From: an uncultured Bacilli bacterium
GTDB lineage: Bacteria > Bacillota_I > Bacilli_A > RF39 > UBA660
Length of the DNA: 27,118 bases
NCBI GenBank assembly: GCA_934120265.1
Contig: CAKOTU010000013.1
Span: 1 to 27,118, forward strand
Direction: 5' to 3'
The position numbers and the translations under genes were made by a program. Positions 7,235 through 15,414 of this stretch are shown piece after piece (within the stretch, counting starts at the first letter, position 1; each line of letters opens with the position of its first letter). Under the pieces are notes generated by a model, which was not told the DNA's origin, made no database searches, and saw only the letters and a program-made list of their open reading frames with translations.

Positions 7235-7990
7235 ATGCCTAGTAGAATGGAAAAATATTATAATAATAATCAAAATCGTAATAGTAGAACTTCAAGAAAT
7301 AATAGTTTATATGACAAACTATACGATAATGTTCCATATTCCAATGTTGAAAGTGTTACGACAATTGAAAAGGGTAGCGAAATTGATTTAGAAAAAATAA
7401 AAAAATTACTAGAAGATCATCAAGAAATAAAAGAAGATAATTTGACTAATGTAAAAAGAAATTATTCTCAAAGAAACTATGAGGTTTATGAGGAGCCAGA
7501 AAAGGATTACGATATTAAAGTAGCTTTAAGTAAAGCTAAAGATGAATACACTGATGATAATAAAAATAGATCACTTAGAAATACACAATATAATATTTTA
7601 AAAGATATAAATATAAAAGATATCAAAGATGATGATAATTCTTTAAAAGAATTAATAAATACTATTACTAATACTAGCGTTTTGAATAAATTAGGTGATA
7701 AAGATCTAAGCTTAGATATGTTAGAAGACTTAAAATCAGATGGTAAAACACAGATAAATATGAAACCGGTTGATGAATTTATAAAAAATACGAATTCTGA
7801 TGATAATACTGGAGAATTAGATAAATCGTTTTTTACTTCCAGCATGAGTTTTGGTAATAAAGATTTCGAAGAATTAAATGATATTAAAACATCATTAAAA
7901 AAGAATAACATTTTAATTTCAATTTTAGTATTTATTTCCCTTGCTATTGTGATAACGGGAGTATTATTCTTGCTACACAATATAAAATAA
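7235..7990 (+). CDS. Unknown protein with C-terminal membrane anchor
   Basis: About 251 residues, not recognised. The N-terminal 60 residues are Asn/Ser/Tyr-rich and look disordered. The middle is charged and helical, with Asp/Lys-rich blocks. The only membrane segment is at the very C-terminus (ILISILVFISLAIVITGVLF) followed by a few residues, which predicts a cytoplasmic protein anchored by its tail. The start at 7235 is chosen because AGAGGTGA (7222-7229) is spaced for it; GTG 7226 and ATG 7229 lie inside the ribosome binding site. Monocistronic, ending at a terminator shared with the ger operon. Confidence 0.65.
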   Translation: MPSRMEKYYNNNQNRNSRTSRNNSLYDKLYDNVPYSNVESVTTIEKGSEIDLEKIKKLLEDHQEIKEDNLTNVKRNYSQRNYEVYEEPEKDYDIKVALSKAKDEYTDDNKNRSLRNTQYNILKDINIKDIKDDDNSLKELINTITNTSVLNKLGDKDLSLDMLEDLKSDGKTQINMKPVDEFIKNTNSDDNTGELDKSFFTSSMSFGNKDFEELNDIKTSLKKNNILISILVFISLAIVITGVLFLLHNIK

Positions 7991-7993
7991 ATA

Positions 7994-8025
7994 AAAACCA
8001 AGAAAATTAATTTTTCTTGGTTTTT
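7994..8025. terminator. Convergent bidirectional terminator
   Basis: Stem ACCAAGAAAA/TTTTCTTGGT flanked by A and T runs. It serves the tail-anchored protein gene (plus) and the ger operon (minus), and overlaps the stop codon of the last ger gene. Confidence 0.85.
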
Positions 8026-9098
8026 GCTTTAATTAACATAATGATAATAATTAGAAATATAGTCAAATAAAGTACTGCTGGTAGTATATTTAAAAGTACG
8101 TAGTTTCCTTCTGTGTTATTTTTAAATATCCAGTTAGAAAGTATTAAAATTGTTAAGGAAATTAAAGTTATTATAATTTTTGTTTTTGAATCACTTTTAA
8201 CATTAAAAGTAACACTTATATAATTTTTTATAAAATATAATCCAAAAACAACAATCGTAAACATATAAAATATCCAACGTAACGATAATGTACTTTCAAC
8301 TCTTTCTATAAAGCCACCAATAGATATTCTTTTTAAAACATGAAATTCTGGATATTGATATATTAATGCTAAATTGCTTCCCAGCACACTTATTATAATA
8401 AAAAACAATATTGTCATAATTATATAAACGAAAATATAAGTTTTTAATATTGATTTGTTAAAGTTTTTATTGTTTAAAATTTCATTTTTAGGAATGCTTA
8501 ACAATAATATCAGCTGAAAAACTATATAACAAATTAGTTTACCAGCTGTGATAAAAATATCAGTAAAACTATTTTCCATAATGGGCTTAATGTTATTTAA
8601 ATCAACTTGTCCCAATAGTCCAAAGATTGAGAAAAATAAAAGTATAAGTGAAAAAAGAAATAATATAAATGTAGTTCTCCCAATTACTTTTAAATCTTGT
8701 AATAAAAGATATATAACTGGAATCATTAGAACTGCAATTATGAGAATACTGTTGGTTCTATTTAAATATTGTGAGCTAATAAAATTTGTTAAATTAAAGA
8801 AATATATGATGACACATATAGTTACTACTATAACAATGACAGTATTTATAATCTTCCCCATTATTTTACCAAATAAGTATTCATTCAGTGAAAAGATGTT
8901 TAAATCTTTTTTGTAATTCATTAAATAAAGGTAGATAAATAAAGGGATTAATCCTAAAATGCCAGATATAATAATAGCAATCCATGCATCTTGTTTTACA
9001 CTAAAAAAGGCAACATAAGCAGCAATACCAATACCTGATGATAACATCAACTGCCAAGTAAGACTGCTCATTTCTAACACAGTTATTTTTTTATTCAT
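8007..9098 (-). CDS. gerKB: Spore germination receptor permease subunit (GerAB/GerKB type)
   Basis: A 363-residue polytopic protein of the spore germination (GerAB) branch of the APC amino-acid transporter superfamily, with about ten hydrophobic segments. It begins with an ITVLEMSSLTWQLMLSSGIG stretch typical of GerXB proteins. It forms the germinant-binding membrane subunit of the receptor in the inner spore membrane. The start codon overlaps the TGA stop of gerKC (ATGA), and GAGGTGG (9104-9109) lies in the gerKC coding end, so translation is coupled. The A-C-B gene order matches gerK rather than gerA; the K name reflects order only, not a proven germinant. Confidence 0.88.
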   Translation of the reverse strand: MNKKITVLEMSSLTWQLMLSSGIGIAAYVAFFSVKQDAWIAIIISGILGLIPLFIYLYLMNYKKDLNIFSLNEYLFGKIMGKIINTVIVIVVTICVIIYFFNLTNFISSQYLNRTNSILIIAVLMIPVIYLLLQDLKVIGRTTFILFLFSLILLFFSIFGLLGQVDLNNIKPIMENSFTDIFITAGKLICYIVFQLILLLSIPKNEILNNKNFNKSILKTYIFVYIIMTILFFIIISVLGSNLALIYQYPEFHVLKRISIGGFIERVESTLSLRWIFYMFTIVVFGLYFIKNYISVTFNVKSDSKTKIIITLISLTILILSNWIFKNNTEGNYVLLNILPAVLYLTIFLIIIIMLIKAKTKKN

Positions 9099-10285
9099 TT
9101 TACCACCTCTTTAAGAGATTGTTCTAGAGATCCTTTGTTGTTTAAATTTATATCAACGACAACATCTATAGTAATGTTTGGAAATATTTCTTCATCCCAT
9201 TTATCATTAATTACATTCCACTTTTTTAAATTATTTTTATATATGTAATTACCAAAACCGAAAATATCACTTTTATACTCTTTTTGCGTTGTGTTAAGTG
9301 TTTCATTAATGATTTGCTTTAGTCGTTCACTAAAGTCTTTTTCTAATTCTTTCATTACTTTTGTTTCTTCCAAGTTGCGTTTGCACTGCATTTCAAGTAT
9401 AGCTCCATCTGCTTTGATTTTTAATTTAATTTTAGGAATATCGTTTTCAAATGTAATTACAGGTTCTGTTTTTATATCCTTTAATGTGCTAGTCATATAT
9501 TTATCGTCGCATTTAGTTTCAAGCAGCACAAATCCAGCACTATTGTTAATGATATTAATGCCTACAGATTCATCATGATTTGTCCAACCTAAAAGTTTAT
9601 CTTTTTTAAATACTCCTGTTGTGTCAATTTTCATGGTAGCGCTAGGAGTTGCTTTTTCTAGAGAGTCTTGTGTTTGTCCTTCCTTTTTATCGCCCTCTAG
9701 TTCAATTCCATTTATAATTGGCTCAACCCCTTGATCTAGTAGGTCAGTTATGACATCGCTATACTTTTGCATAATAATCGTTGATTGATCATCCTTATTT
9801 GATTTGATAATTTCGGCAATGTTTTGCGAAGGAAATGATTCTAGTGGTGCTAGTGTTTTTAATAAAGTTCCAGCTTCAACACCTTTGCTTAAAACAATAT
9901 AAAATTCTTTTCTTGATTCAGGATTTCTCATTAAGAAATCTAAAGCTTCTAACATTCCTTGCTTGGCCAAATCTTCAGAAATTATTACCACTTCTAAATG
10001 ACTTATATATGGTATTTTAGGGTTTTTACTATTCAAATCCATATAAGCAGAACTAATTGTATTTCCTATACCTTCGTAAACAGTTGCTTTAGTTTCAGAA
10101 CTTTTTGAGTCTGTTTCTGCTTTGTTAGAGTTTGCTATCATATAACTTACGATATATTGATTGTCTTTGATATCAAAAGCTATTCCTGTTGTTATAGCAA
10201 GATCATTAAGTTCACGATAATTTCCACATCCTGTTAATAGAAATGCTACAAACAAAAGTAAACAAATTTTAATTTTTTTCATCAT
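9095..10285 (-). CDS. gerKC: Ger(x)C family germination lipoprotein
   Basis: About 396 residues. The signal sequence ends in lipobox LLTGC, followed by GNYRELNDLAI, the hallmark N-terminus of GerAC proteins. The body holds the three alpha/beta domains of this family, including FLMRNPESRKEFYIVLSKG. The lipidated protein sits on the outer face of the inner spore membrane as part of the nutrient receptor. AGGAG (10292-10296) points to ATG 10285 or 10282; a TTG at 10291 is possible but overlaps the ribosome binding site. It overlaps the upstream A gene by about 17 nt. This is the only gene in the window that ends in TGA. Confidence 0.9.
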   Translation of the reverse strand: MMKKIKICLLLFVAFLLTGCGNYRELNDLAITTGIAFDIKDNQYIVSYMIANSNKAETDSKSSETKATVYEGIGNTISSAYMDLNSKNPKIPYISHLEVVIISEDLAKQGMLEALDFLMRNPESRKEFYIVLSKGVEAGTLLKTLAPLESFPSQNIAEIIKSNKDDQSTIIMQKYSDVITDLLDQGVEPIINGIELEGDKKEGQTQDSLEKATPSATMKIDTTGVFKKDKLLGWTNHDESVGINIINNSAGFVLLETKCDDKYMTSTLKDIKTEPVITFENDIPKIKLKIKADGAILEMQCKRNLEETKVMKELEKDFSERLKQIINETLNTTQKEYKSDIFGFGNYIYKNNLKKWNVINDKWDEEIFPNITIDVVVDINLNNKGSLEQSLKEVVK

Positions 10286-11750
10286 TATCAACTCCTAATC
10301 TAACTTCATCTTTTGGTTCTAGATAAAGAGGTCTTTTCTTTAACATGGTGCTAGGAAATTTTAGAATCCCATATCTTAAGCCTTCTTTATTTAAAGGGCT
10401 AAAAGGTGATAAATAAGAGATACCTAAAACGTCTATAGAAGCTAGTCTGGTTATTAAAATAATCCCTGCTGCTACTATCCCAATTAGCCCTAAAGTAGTA
10501 GCTGCAATTATAAAAATAATTCTCCATAATCTAATTGAATTAATAACATCTATATCACTGAATAACAGCCCACCAATTGAGGTAAGCGCTGCAATAATAA
10601 CAGCAATAGGAGAAACAATACCTGCTGCAACAGCCGCATCTCCTAAAATTAAAGCACCTACAATACTTACTGATGCCCCCATTTGCTTTGGCATGCGTAA
10701 ATCACATTCTCTTAAAATTTCAAAAGCAGTTAAAAGAATTAATACTTCAATAGTAGTAGGGAAAGGCACACCTTGTCTTTGTGTGGCGAGCGAAATTAAA
10801 AGTTTACTAGGTATTAATTTAATATCAAATGTTGTTAAAGCAATATATATTGCAGGTGTTAGGATAGTTATAAAAAATCCCACAAATCGTAATAATCTGG
10901 TTATTGATACATTTAAAGGCAATTGATAATTATCTTCAGCAGAGTGAAAAAAATCTACGAATAATCCAGGTATTATTAAAACAAAAGGGGAGTTTTCCAC
11001 CATAATAATAATTTTCCCATCCAAAATAGATGAACAAGCTAAATCTGGCCTTTCTGAACTAATTACTTTAGGAAAATCACCAAAGTTACTATTTGTTAAA
11101 AATTCTCTTAGATAACCACTGTCTAAAATTCCATCAATGTCTATTTTTTTTAATTTGTCAAGAATTAAACTTATTTTTTTCTTGTCGACAACATCATTTA
11201 GATACGCTAAAGAAACTTTTGTTTTAGTTCTTTTTCCTATTTTAAGTTCTGTAAACCATAAATTAGGGTCTTTAATTCTCTTTCGTACTAATCCAATATT
11301 AGTACTATAATTTTCAGTAAAACTATCTTTTGGACCTCTGACAATAGCTTCTGTAGTCGCCTCAACAACGCCTCTATCTAATTTGTTTTTTGTTTCAACG
11401 ACAATACATTCACTATAACCATCTACTAAAATAGCGGTAAATCCAGAAGCAAGATAATAAAATAAATCATCATATGTATCTATGGTACTTAATTTACTAT
11501 TGCTTATTGTATTTTCTAATTCCGAAAATATTTTTTCAAATATATTGAATTTAGTTTTTTTTATATCAAACGTTAGACTTTTCACTAAAAAGTCGCTAAT
11601 TTTATCATCACTACTAACGCTTTCTAAAAAGATATACCCAACCTTTTTTGTACCAATTTTTATAGTTCTTGTTGTAATATCACAACTATTACCATTTATG
11701 GTTTTTATATAATCAAATACCTCATTAATATTTTTATCAATTTTTTTCAT
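10269..11750 (-). CDS. gerKA: Spore germination receptor subunit A (GerAA/GerKA type)
   Basis: A 493-residue GerA-family protein. It has a cytoplasmic N-terminal region of about 270 residues with LTKRVR-like segments (LVRKRIKDPNLW), then a membrane region between about 285 and 440 (FFITILTPAIYIALTTF and AAVAAGIVSPIAVIIAA), and a cytoplasmic tail with SYLSPFSPLNKEGLRY and a RPLYLEPKDEVR end typical of the family. First gene of the receptor operon. The start is supported by AGGTGA (revcomp of 11754-11759). A sigma-G-like promoter lies just upstream. Confidence 0.92.
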   Translation of the reverse strand: MKKIDKNINEVFDYIKTINGNSCDITTRTIKIGTKKVGYIFLESVSSDDKISDFLVKSLTFDIKKTKFNIFEKIFSELENTISNSKLSTIDTYDDLFYYLASGFTAILVDGYSECIVVETKNKLDRGVVEATTEAIVRGPKDSFTENYSTNIGLVRKRIKDPNLWFTELKIGKRTKTKVSLAYLNDVVDKKKISLILDKLKKIDIDGILDSGYLREFLTNSNFGDFPKVISSERPDLACSSILDGKIIIMVENSPFVLIIPGLFVDFFHSAEDNYQLPLNVSITRLLRFVGFFITILTPAIYIALTTFDIKLIPSKLLISLATQRQGVPFPTTIEVLILLTAFEILRECDLRMPKQMGASVSIVGALILGDAAVAAGIVSPIAVIIAALTSIGGLLFSDIDVINSIRLWRIIFIIAATTLGLIGIVAAGIILITRLASIDVLGISYLSPFSPLNKEGLRYGILKFPSTMLKKRPLYLEPKDEVRLGVDNDEKN

Positions 11751-11772
11751 GTTTCACCTACTTTGCTAATGT

Positions 11773-11801
11773 TATTATGGCAAAATTTAGATAAAATATG
11801 T
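11773..11801 (-). promoter_or_regulatory. Sigma-G-like promoter of the ger operon
   Basis: On the minus strand ACATA (11801-11797), 17-nt spacer, CATAATA (11779-11773), close to the forespore sigma-G consensus (GMATR, 17-18 nt, CATnnTA). Germinant receptor operons of Bacillus are known sigma-G targets. The element lies within the divergent rlmD promoter region. Confidence 0.45.
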
Positions 11802-11809
11802 GTTATAAT
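11801..11809 (+). promoter_or_regulatory. Extended -10 promoter of rlmD
   Basis: TGTTATAAT is a perfect extended -10 element. The -35 region (CAAAAT) is poor. The start near 11816 would give a leader of about 12 nt beginning at the GGATGTGAT ribosome binding site. Confidence 0.6.
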
Positions 11810-11827
11810 TAAATTGGATGTGATTTT

Positions 11828-13045
11828 ATGTATAAAGTTGAAGTGACAAAATTAGATCATCAAGGACGAGGAATTGCAGAAATAAATGATAAAATAATTT
11901 TTATTCCTAATGTACTTCCTTGTGAAACTATAGATGTAAATATTGTTTTAGAAAAGAAAAAATATTATGAAGGTACTGTAAAAGAAATAATTAATGCTAG
12001 TGATAAAAGAATAAAACCTATTTGCCCTTACTTTGAAGAGTGTGGTGGATGTCAGTTTTTAAATATGAATTACCAAGATAGTTTAGATTACAAGCAAAAT
12101 AAAGTAGAAGAAATAATGAACAAATATCTAGGGATAAAAATTAAAATAAATAATATTGTTGCATGTGATAATAATTTGTACTATCGTAATAAAACAACTT
12201 TTCAGGTCGAAAATGATATTGGCTTTTTTAAAGAAAAAACAAATACTTTAATACCTGTCGATAAATGTTATATATCAGATATTAGAATAAACGATATATA
12301 TAAAGAGATTAAAGATAATATCGATCTAACTAATGTTAATCAAATAATTATAAGAGCTACTAAAAATACTTTAGAAAGTATGGTTATATTTAAAACAAGT
12401 AATTATGCAGATAACAAAAGACTTATTGATGTATTAAAAAATAAAGTTGATTCAATCTATATAAATGATGAATTAATATACGGAAAAGGTAAGATAATTG
12501 AAAATTTATGTAATAAAAACTTTTATATATCGCCATCATCATTCTTTCAAGTGAATACTGTGCAAGCAGAAAAGTTATATAATAAAGCAATTGAGTATGC
12601 CAATATAAAAAAGGAAGATACAGTTTTAGATTTATATTGTGGTACTGGTACAATAGGAATTATTGCAAGTGATAAAGCAAAAAAAGTAATAGGTGTAGAG
12701 CTAAATAGAGAAGCTATAAAAGATGCTAATGAAAATAAGAGGTTAAATAATATCAACAATATAGAATTTTATGCTGGTGATGTTGGTAAAATTTTAAATA
12801 AAAACAATTATAAACCTGATACTATCATAGTAGATCCACCACGTGCTGGCTTAGATTCTTTAGCACTTTCTCAAATACTTAATATTAAACCAAAGAAGCT
12901 TGTTTATGTATCTTGCGATTTAATGACACTAGCTCGAGATTTAAAATTGTTAAGTAATGATTATGATATATTAGAATTAACTCCTGTAGATATGTTCCCT
13001 TATACTGCGCATGTGGAATCTGTTTGTGTTTTAAAACTTAAATAG
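11828..13045 (+). CDS. rlmD: 23S rRNA (uracil-C5)-methyltransferase, RlmD/RlmCD family
   Basis: A 405-residue SAM-dependent enzyme that makes 5-methyluridine in 23S rRNA (U1939, and U747 for the dual-specific Gram-positive RlmCD). An N-terminal TRAM domain (1-55) is followed by the Fe-S cluster cysteines C66, C72, C75 and C147. The SAM-binding motif DLYCGTGTIG is at 268-277 and DPPRAGLD at 336-343. The nucleophile C363 lies in YVSCDLMTLARDL, and H-VE near the C-terminus completes the TrmA-type site. TrmA proper is less likely because it lacks the TRAM/Fe-S region. The stop is 16 nt before the next gene, which it probably co-transcribes. Confidence 0.93.
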   Translation: MYKVEVTKLDHQGRGIAEINDKIIFIPNVLPCETIDVNIVLEKKKYYEGTVKEIINASDKRIKPICPYFEECGGCQFLNMNYQDSLDYKQNKVEEIMNKYLGIKIKINNIVACDNNLYYRNKTTFQVENDIGFFKEKTNTLIPVDKCYISDIRINDIYKEIKDNIDLTNVNQIIIRATKNTLESMVIFKTSNYADNKRLIDVLKNKVDSIYINDELIYGKGKIIENLCNKNFYISPSSFFQVNTVQAEKLYNKAIEYANIKKEDTVLDLYCGTGTIGIIASDKAKKVIGVELNREAIKDANENKRLNNINNIEFYAGDVGKILNKNNYKPDTIIVDPPRAGLDSLALSQILNIKPKKLVYVSCDLMTLARDLKLLSNDYDILELTPVDMFPYTAHVESVCVLKLK

Positions 13046-13060
13046 AGGGAGTTTGATATT

Positions 13061-14149
13061 ATGATATGTTTTGCAACTGAGCATAGTGATGTATATAATA
13101 AAATAATACATGGATTTTTATGGAGAGATATCTTTTGTAATGATGATATTGATATTGGTGATATTATCGAAGAAATTGCTCCAAAATATTTGCGTAGAGA
13201 ACAATATGAGAAATGTGAAAAAACAATGATTGAACTATATGAGTGGACAGGTGATATTTACGAGCATGATATGACTTGTTTTCATGAGTTGATGTTAAGT
13301 AATTACTTAGATTATCTGGCACCATTAAAAGATGATCTAGAAAATTTTAAAGACATATTCTTTGATGAAGAAACTAAAAAAATGATTCATGAGGTTAGCA
13401 AGAGAGATTATAAAAAGTATGGTAAAGAAGATGGCTTAACAATAAAAGATATAGAAGATATTTTTTATGATCTTAGTAGTTATGCGGACTTCTTATTTAC
13501 GGATTCAGATTTTGAATTTTTAGATTATTTATACAATGAACGAAAACATAATTTACCAATTATAGCCGAAAAGTTGGGAATAGATTTAGATTATTATTTT
13601 GATATTTTGCCTATGGATATACAAAATAAATACAAAAGTCATAATATAACTTTAACAGGAGAAGTATCTGAATTGTTAAAATTCGTTCAAAAAACAATTA
13701 CAAATGGTAGTCTTTCTAAATTGTTTTGGGAAAAAGATACACCGATTAGAGAAGATAAAATTCAAATAATTTTAGAAAATTTAATGGAAGCTTATTTTTA
13801 TAACAAGGGTGTAGATATTACTAGGGAAGCATTGTTAGCTACTGGAAAAGTTGATTTTAAATTACATAGAAACAATGGAGAAAATGAAAAAATATTAATA
13901 GAAATTAAAAAAGCAAGCAATCCATATTTGAAAGCTGGTTATGAAAATCAACTGATTGATTACATAAGAACAAGTAATTGCACTAATGCTTTCTATTTAA
14001 TTATTTGTTTTACGGACAAAGAATATGAAAAGGCTGTAAATTTCATAAGAAACAATATCTATACTGATAGTTATCATATGTATATTAATATAAGTATTTT
14101 AGATGTAAGAAAAAAAGTTCCAGCATCAAAACGAAAAACATCGTATTAG
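13061..14149 (+). CDS. Unknown protein with C-terminal PD-(D/E)XK nuclease-like domain
   Basis: 362 residues, not recognised overall. The C-terminal third carries a convincing PD-(D/E)XK core: helix ENLMEAYFYNKG (239-250), GKVDFKL with D265, ILIEIKKA with E281 and K283, and Q297 in ENQLIDYI, the usual order of catalytic and accessory residues. The N-terminal 220 residues are acidic and helical, rich in Tyr, Asp and Glu, without membrane segments or zinc motifs. GAGGGAG before 13061 is a good ribosome binding site 9 nt from ATG. It follows rlmD by 16 nt and no terminator separates them. It may be a nuclease acting on foreign nucleic acid, but a restriction partner, methylase or helicase is not present. 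Confidence 0.65.
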   Translation: MICFATEHSDVYNKIIHGFLWRDIFCNDDIDIGDIIEEIAPKYLRREQYEKCEKTMIELYEWTGDIYEHDMTCFHELMLSNYLDYLAPLKDDLENFKDIFFDEETKKMIHEVSKRDYKKYGKEDGLTIKDIEDIFYDLSSYADFLFTDSDFEFLDYLYNERKHNLPIIAEKLGIDLDYYFDILPMDIQNKYKSHNITLTGEVSELLKFVQKTITNGSLSKLFWEKDTPIREDKIQIILENLMEAYFYNKGVDITREALLATGKVDFKLHRNNGENEKILIEIKKASNPYLKAGYENQLIDYIRTSNCTNAFYLIICFTDKEYEKAVNFIRNNIYTDSYHMYINISILDVRKKVPASKRKTSY

Positions 14150-14183
14150 TTAAGCTGAATAAATATAATATCAGTATTTATTA

Positions 14184-14343
14184 TTGTGTATTAAACAATT
14201 TTTTGATACAATAACAGTGTATTAATTAAGTTGCCTACCATTAATATGACAATTTGGTCGACTAGGGTTTATAATCTTTTGGCAATGAAGATTATGTGCG
14301 TGCATGCGAAGATATACTTTTATTAAAGGAGTATATCTTTTTT
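14184..14343 (+). ncRNA. Candidate structured leader RNA with attenuator-type terminator
   Basis: A promoter-like pair TTGTGT (14184-14189), 17 nt, TACAAT (14207-14212) would start transcription near 14219. Downstream lies an 8-bp perfect hairpin, ATAATCTT/AAGATTAT (14271-14278, 14288-14295), with loop TTGGCAATG. Its GGCAA can pair with TTGCC at 14231-14235 as a pseudoknot. CCTACCA (14234-14240) can alternatively pair with TGG...TAGG (14255-14266). The element closes with a strong terminator just before the ORF6N ribosome binding site. I do not recognise a known riboswitch class, and AT-rich sequence gives chance pairings. Confidence 0.35.
14309..14343 (+). terminator. Intrinsic terminator upstream of the ORF6N gene
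   Basis: A 10-bp perfect stem AAGATATACT/AGTATATCTT with an 11-nt loop, followed by a T run. It lies 27 nt before the next start codon, so it ends either the rlmD-PD-(D/E)XK transcript or a leader RNA. Confidence 0.8.
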
Positions 14344-14369
14344 ATTTTATAAAAGAAAGGATGGTAAAT

Positions 14370-15209
14370 ATGAATGAAATAATAGAAAAAGAAAGAATAG
14401 AAGATTTGATTTACGAAGTAAAAGGTAAACAAGTGATGTTAGATTCTGATTTAGCAAAATTATATGAGTGTGCTAATGGAACAAAAGATATTAATAAAGC
14501 AGTAAAAAGGAACCTGGACAGATTTCCGGATGATTTTTATTTTCAATTAACAAATGAGGAAACAAAAAAATTGTGGTTCCAAATTGGAACCACAAATAAA
14601 ATGACAAGAATTAATCCTCATGTATTTACTGAAGAGGGTGTTGCTATGCTTTCTTCAGTATTGAAAACCGATGTGGCAAGTAAAATGAGTATAAAGATAA
14701 TACGTGCTTTTGTATATATGAGAAAATATATATCATATGAAAATAAAAATAACATACTCCTTAATCATGAAGAAAGAATACTGAAATTGGAAGATTCATT
14801 TGATAAGATGTCTTCTCGCCAAAATTCTATTATATATGAAGGAAAATTATATGATGCATATTCAATTCTTGTTGATATACTAAATCAAGCTAAAGAAAAC
14901 ATAATTATAGTGGATAACTATGCCAATAAAGAACTGTTTGATATTTTAAGAAATATTGATAGAAAAATAATTATATTATCCAAAAATTTAGACGAAATAT
15001 TAATAAAAAAATATACTAGTCAATACAATAATGTTACATTCATAAGCAATAACCCATTTCATGATAGATATATAATATTAGATAAAAAAGAAGTTTATAT
15101 AAGCGGAATGTCAATAAAAGATATTGGAAAGAAATATAGCTATATTTATAAAATAAATGAAGAATTATATATAAATGAATTAATGAGAAGAATAAACTGT
15201 ATGATATAA
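14370..15209 (+). CDS. ORF6N domain protein with PLD-like C-terminal domain
   Basis: 279 residues from ATG 14370, chosen because AAAGG (14356-14360) is spaced 9 nt from it; an earlier reading from 14304 would run through the terminator hairpin. Residues 10-100 form an ORF6N (phage antirepressor/KilA-N-like DNA-binding) domain with VMLDSDLAKLYE, NRFPDDFYFQLT-type and FTEEGVAMLSSVL segments. A helical linker (120-150) leads to a degenerate phospholipase-D-like domain (155-275) with IIVDNYA and HDRYIILD (H231, D238). This two-domain form is widespread as a single gene in gut bacteria and derives from phage regulators; its cellular role is not established. It has its own upstream terminator and candidate leader. 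Confidence 0.8.
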   Translation: MNEIIEKERIEDLIYEVKGKQVMLDSDLAKLYECANGTKDINKAVKRNLDRFPDDFYFQLTNEETKKLWFQIGTTNKMTRINPHVFTEEGVAMLSSVLKTDVASKMSIKIIRAFVYMRKYISYENKNNILLNHEERILKLEDSFDKMSSRQNSIIYEGKLYDAYSILVDILNQAKENIIIVDNYANKELFDILRNIDRKIIILSKNLDEILIKKYTSQYNNVTFISNNPFHDRYIILDKKEVYISGMSIKDIGKKYSYIYKINEELYINELMRRINCMI

Positions 15210-15365
15210 TAAATTGTATGTGATTAGTAAAATAGTGTCGTATTTAGAATATGATAAATAGAAAAAAATATATATGAAATTTATAATTTAAAAAAGAGAA
15301 AATAAGAACTAATAAAGATAAATTTTGGCTACATATTTAAAACCAAATTCAACTTTCAGTTCGTG

Positions 15366-15399
15366 TTAATTTAATGTAATTTATTGTATATTAAATTAA
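15366..15399. promoter_or_regulatory. Candidate operator: 10-bp inverted repeat before the XRE gene
   Basis: TTAATTTAAT (15366-15375) and ATTAAATTAA (15390-15399) are perfect inverted arms with a 14-nt spacer, ending 2 nt before the ribosome binding site AAAGGAG (15401-15407). The position suits autoregulation by the XRE protein. Related sequence occurs at 14181-14200 and 14211-14230. Chance is possible in AT-rich DNA. Confidence 0.4.
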
Positions 15400-15414
15400 G
15401 AAAGGAGAAACTAT

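Noticed and set aside
10693..10926. Plus-strand frames inside the ger operon and similar antisense frames elsewhere (for example 8548-8916, 9291-9578, 22353-22586)
   Set aside because: They are antisense to clear germination or phosphoesterase genes, have no ribosome binding sites and no recognisable domains.
14304..14369. Longer N-terminus of the ORF6N protein
   Set aside because: The extension is encoded by the terminator hairpin and the ribosome binding site, and the ORF6N domain aligns from 14370.
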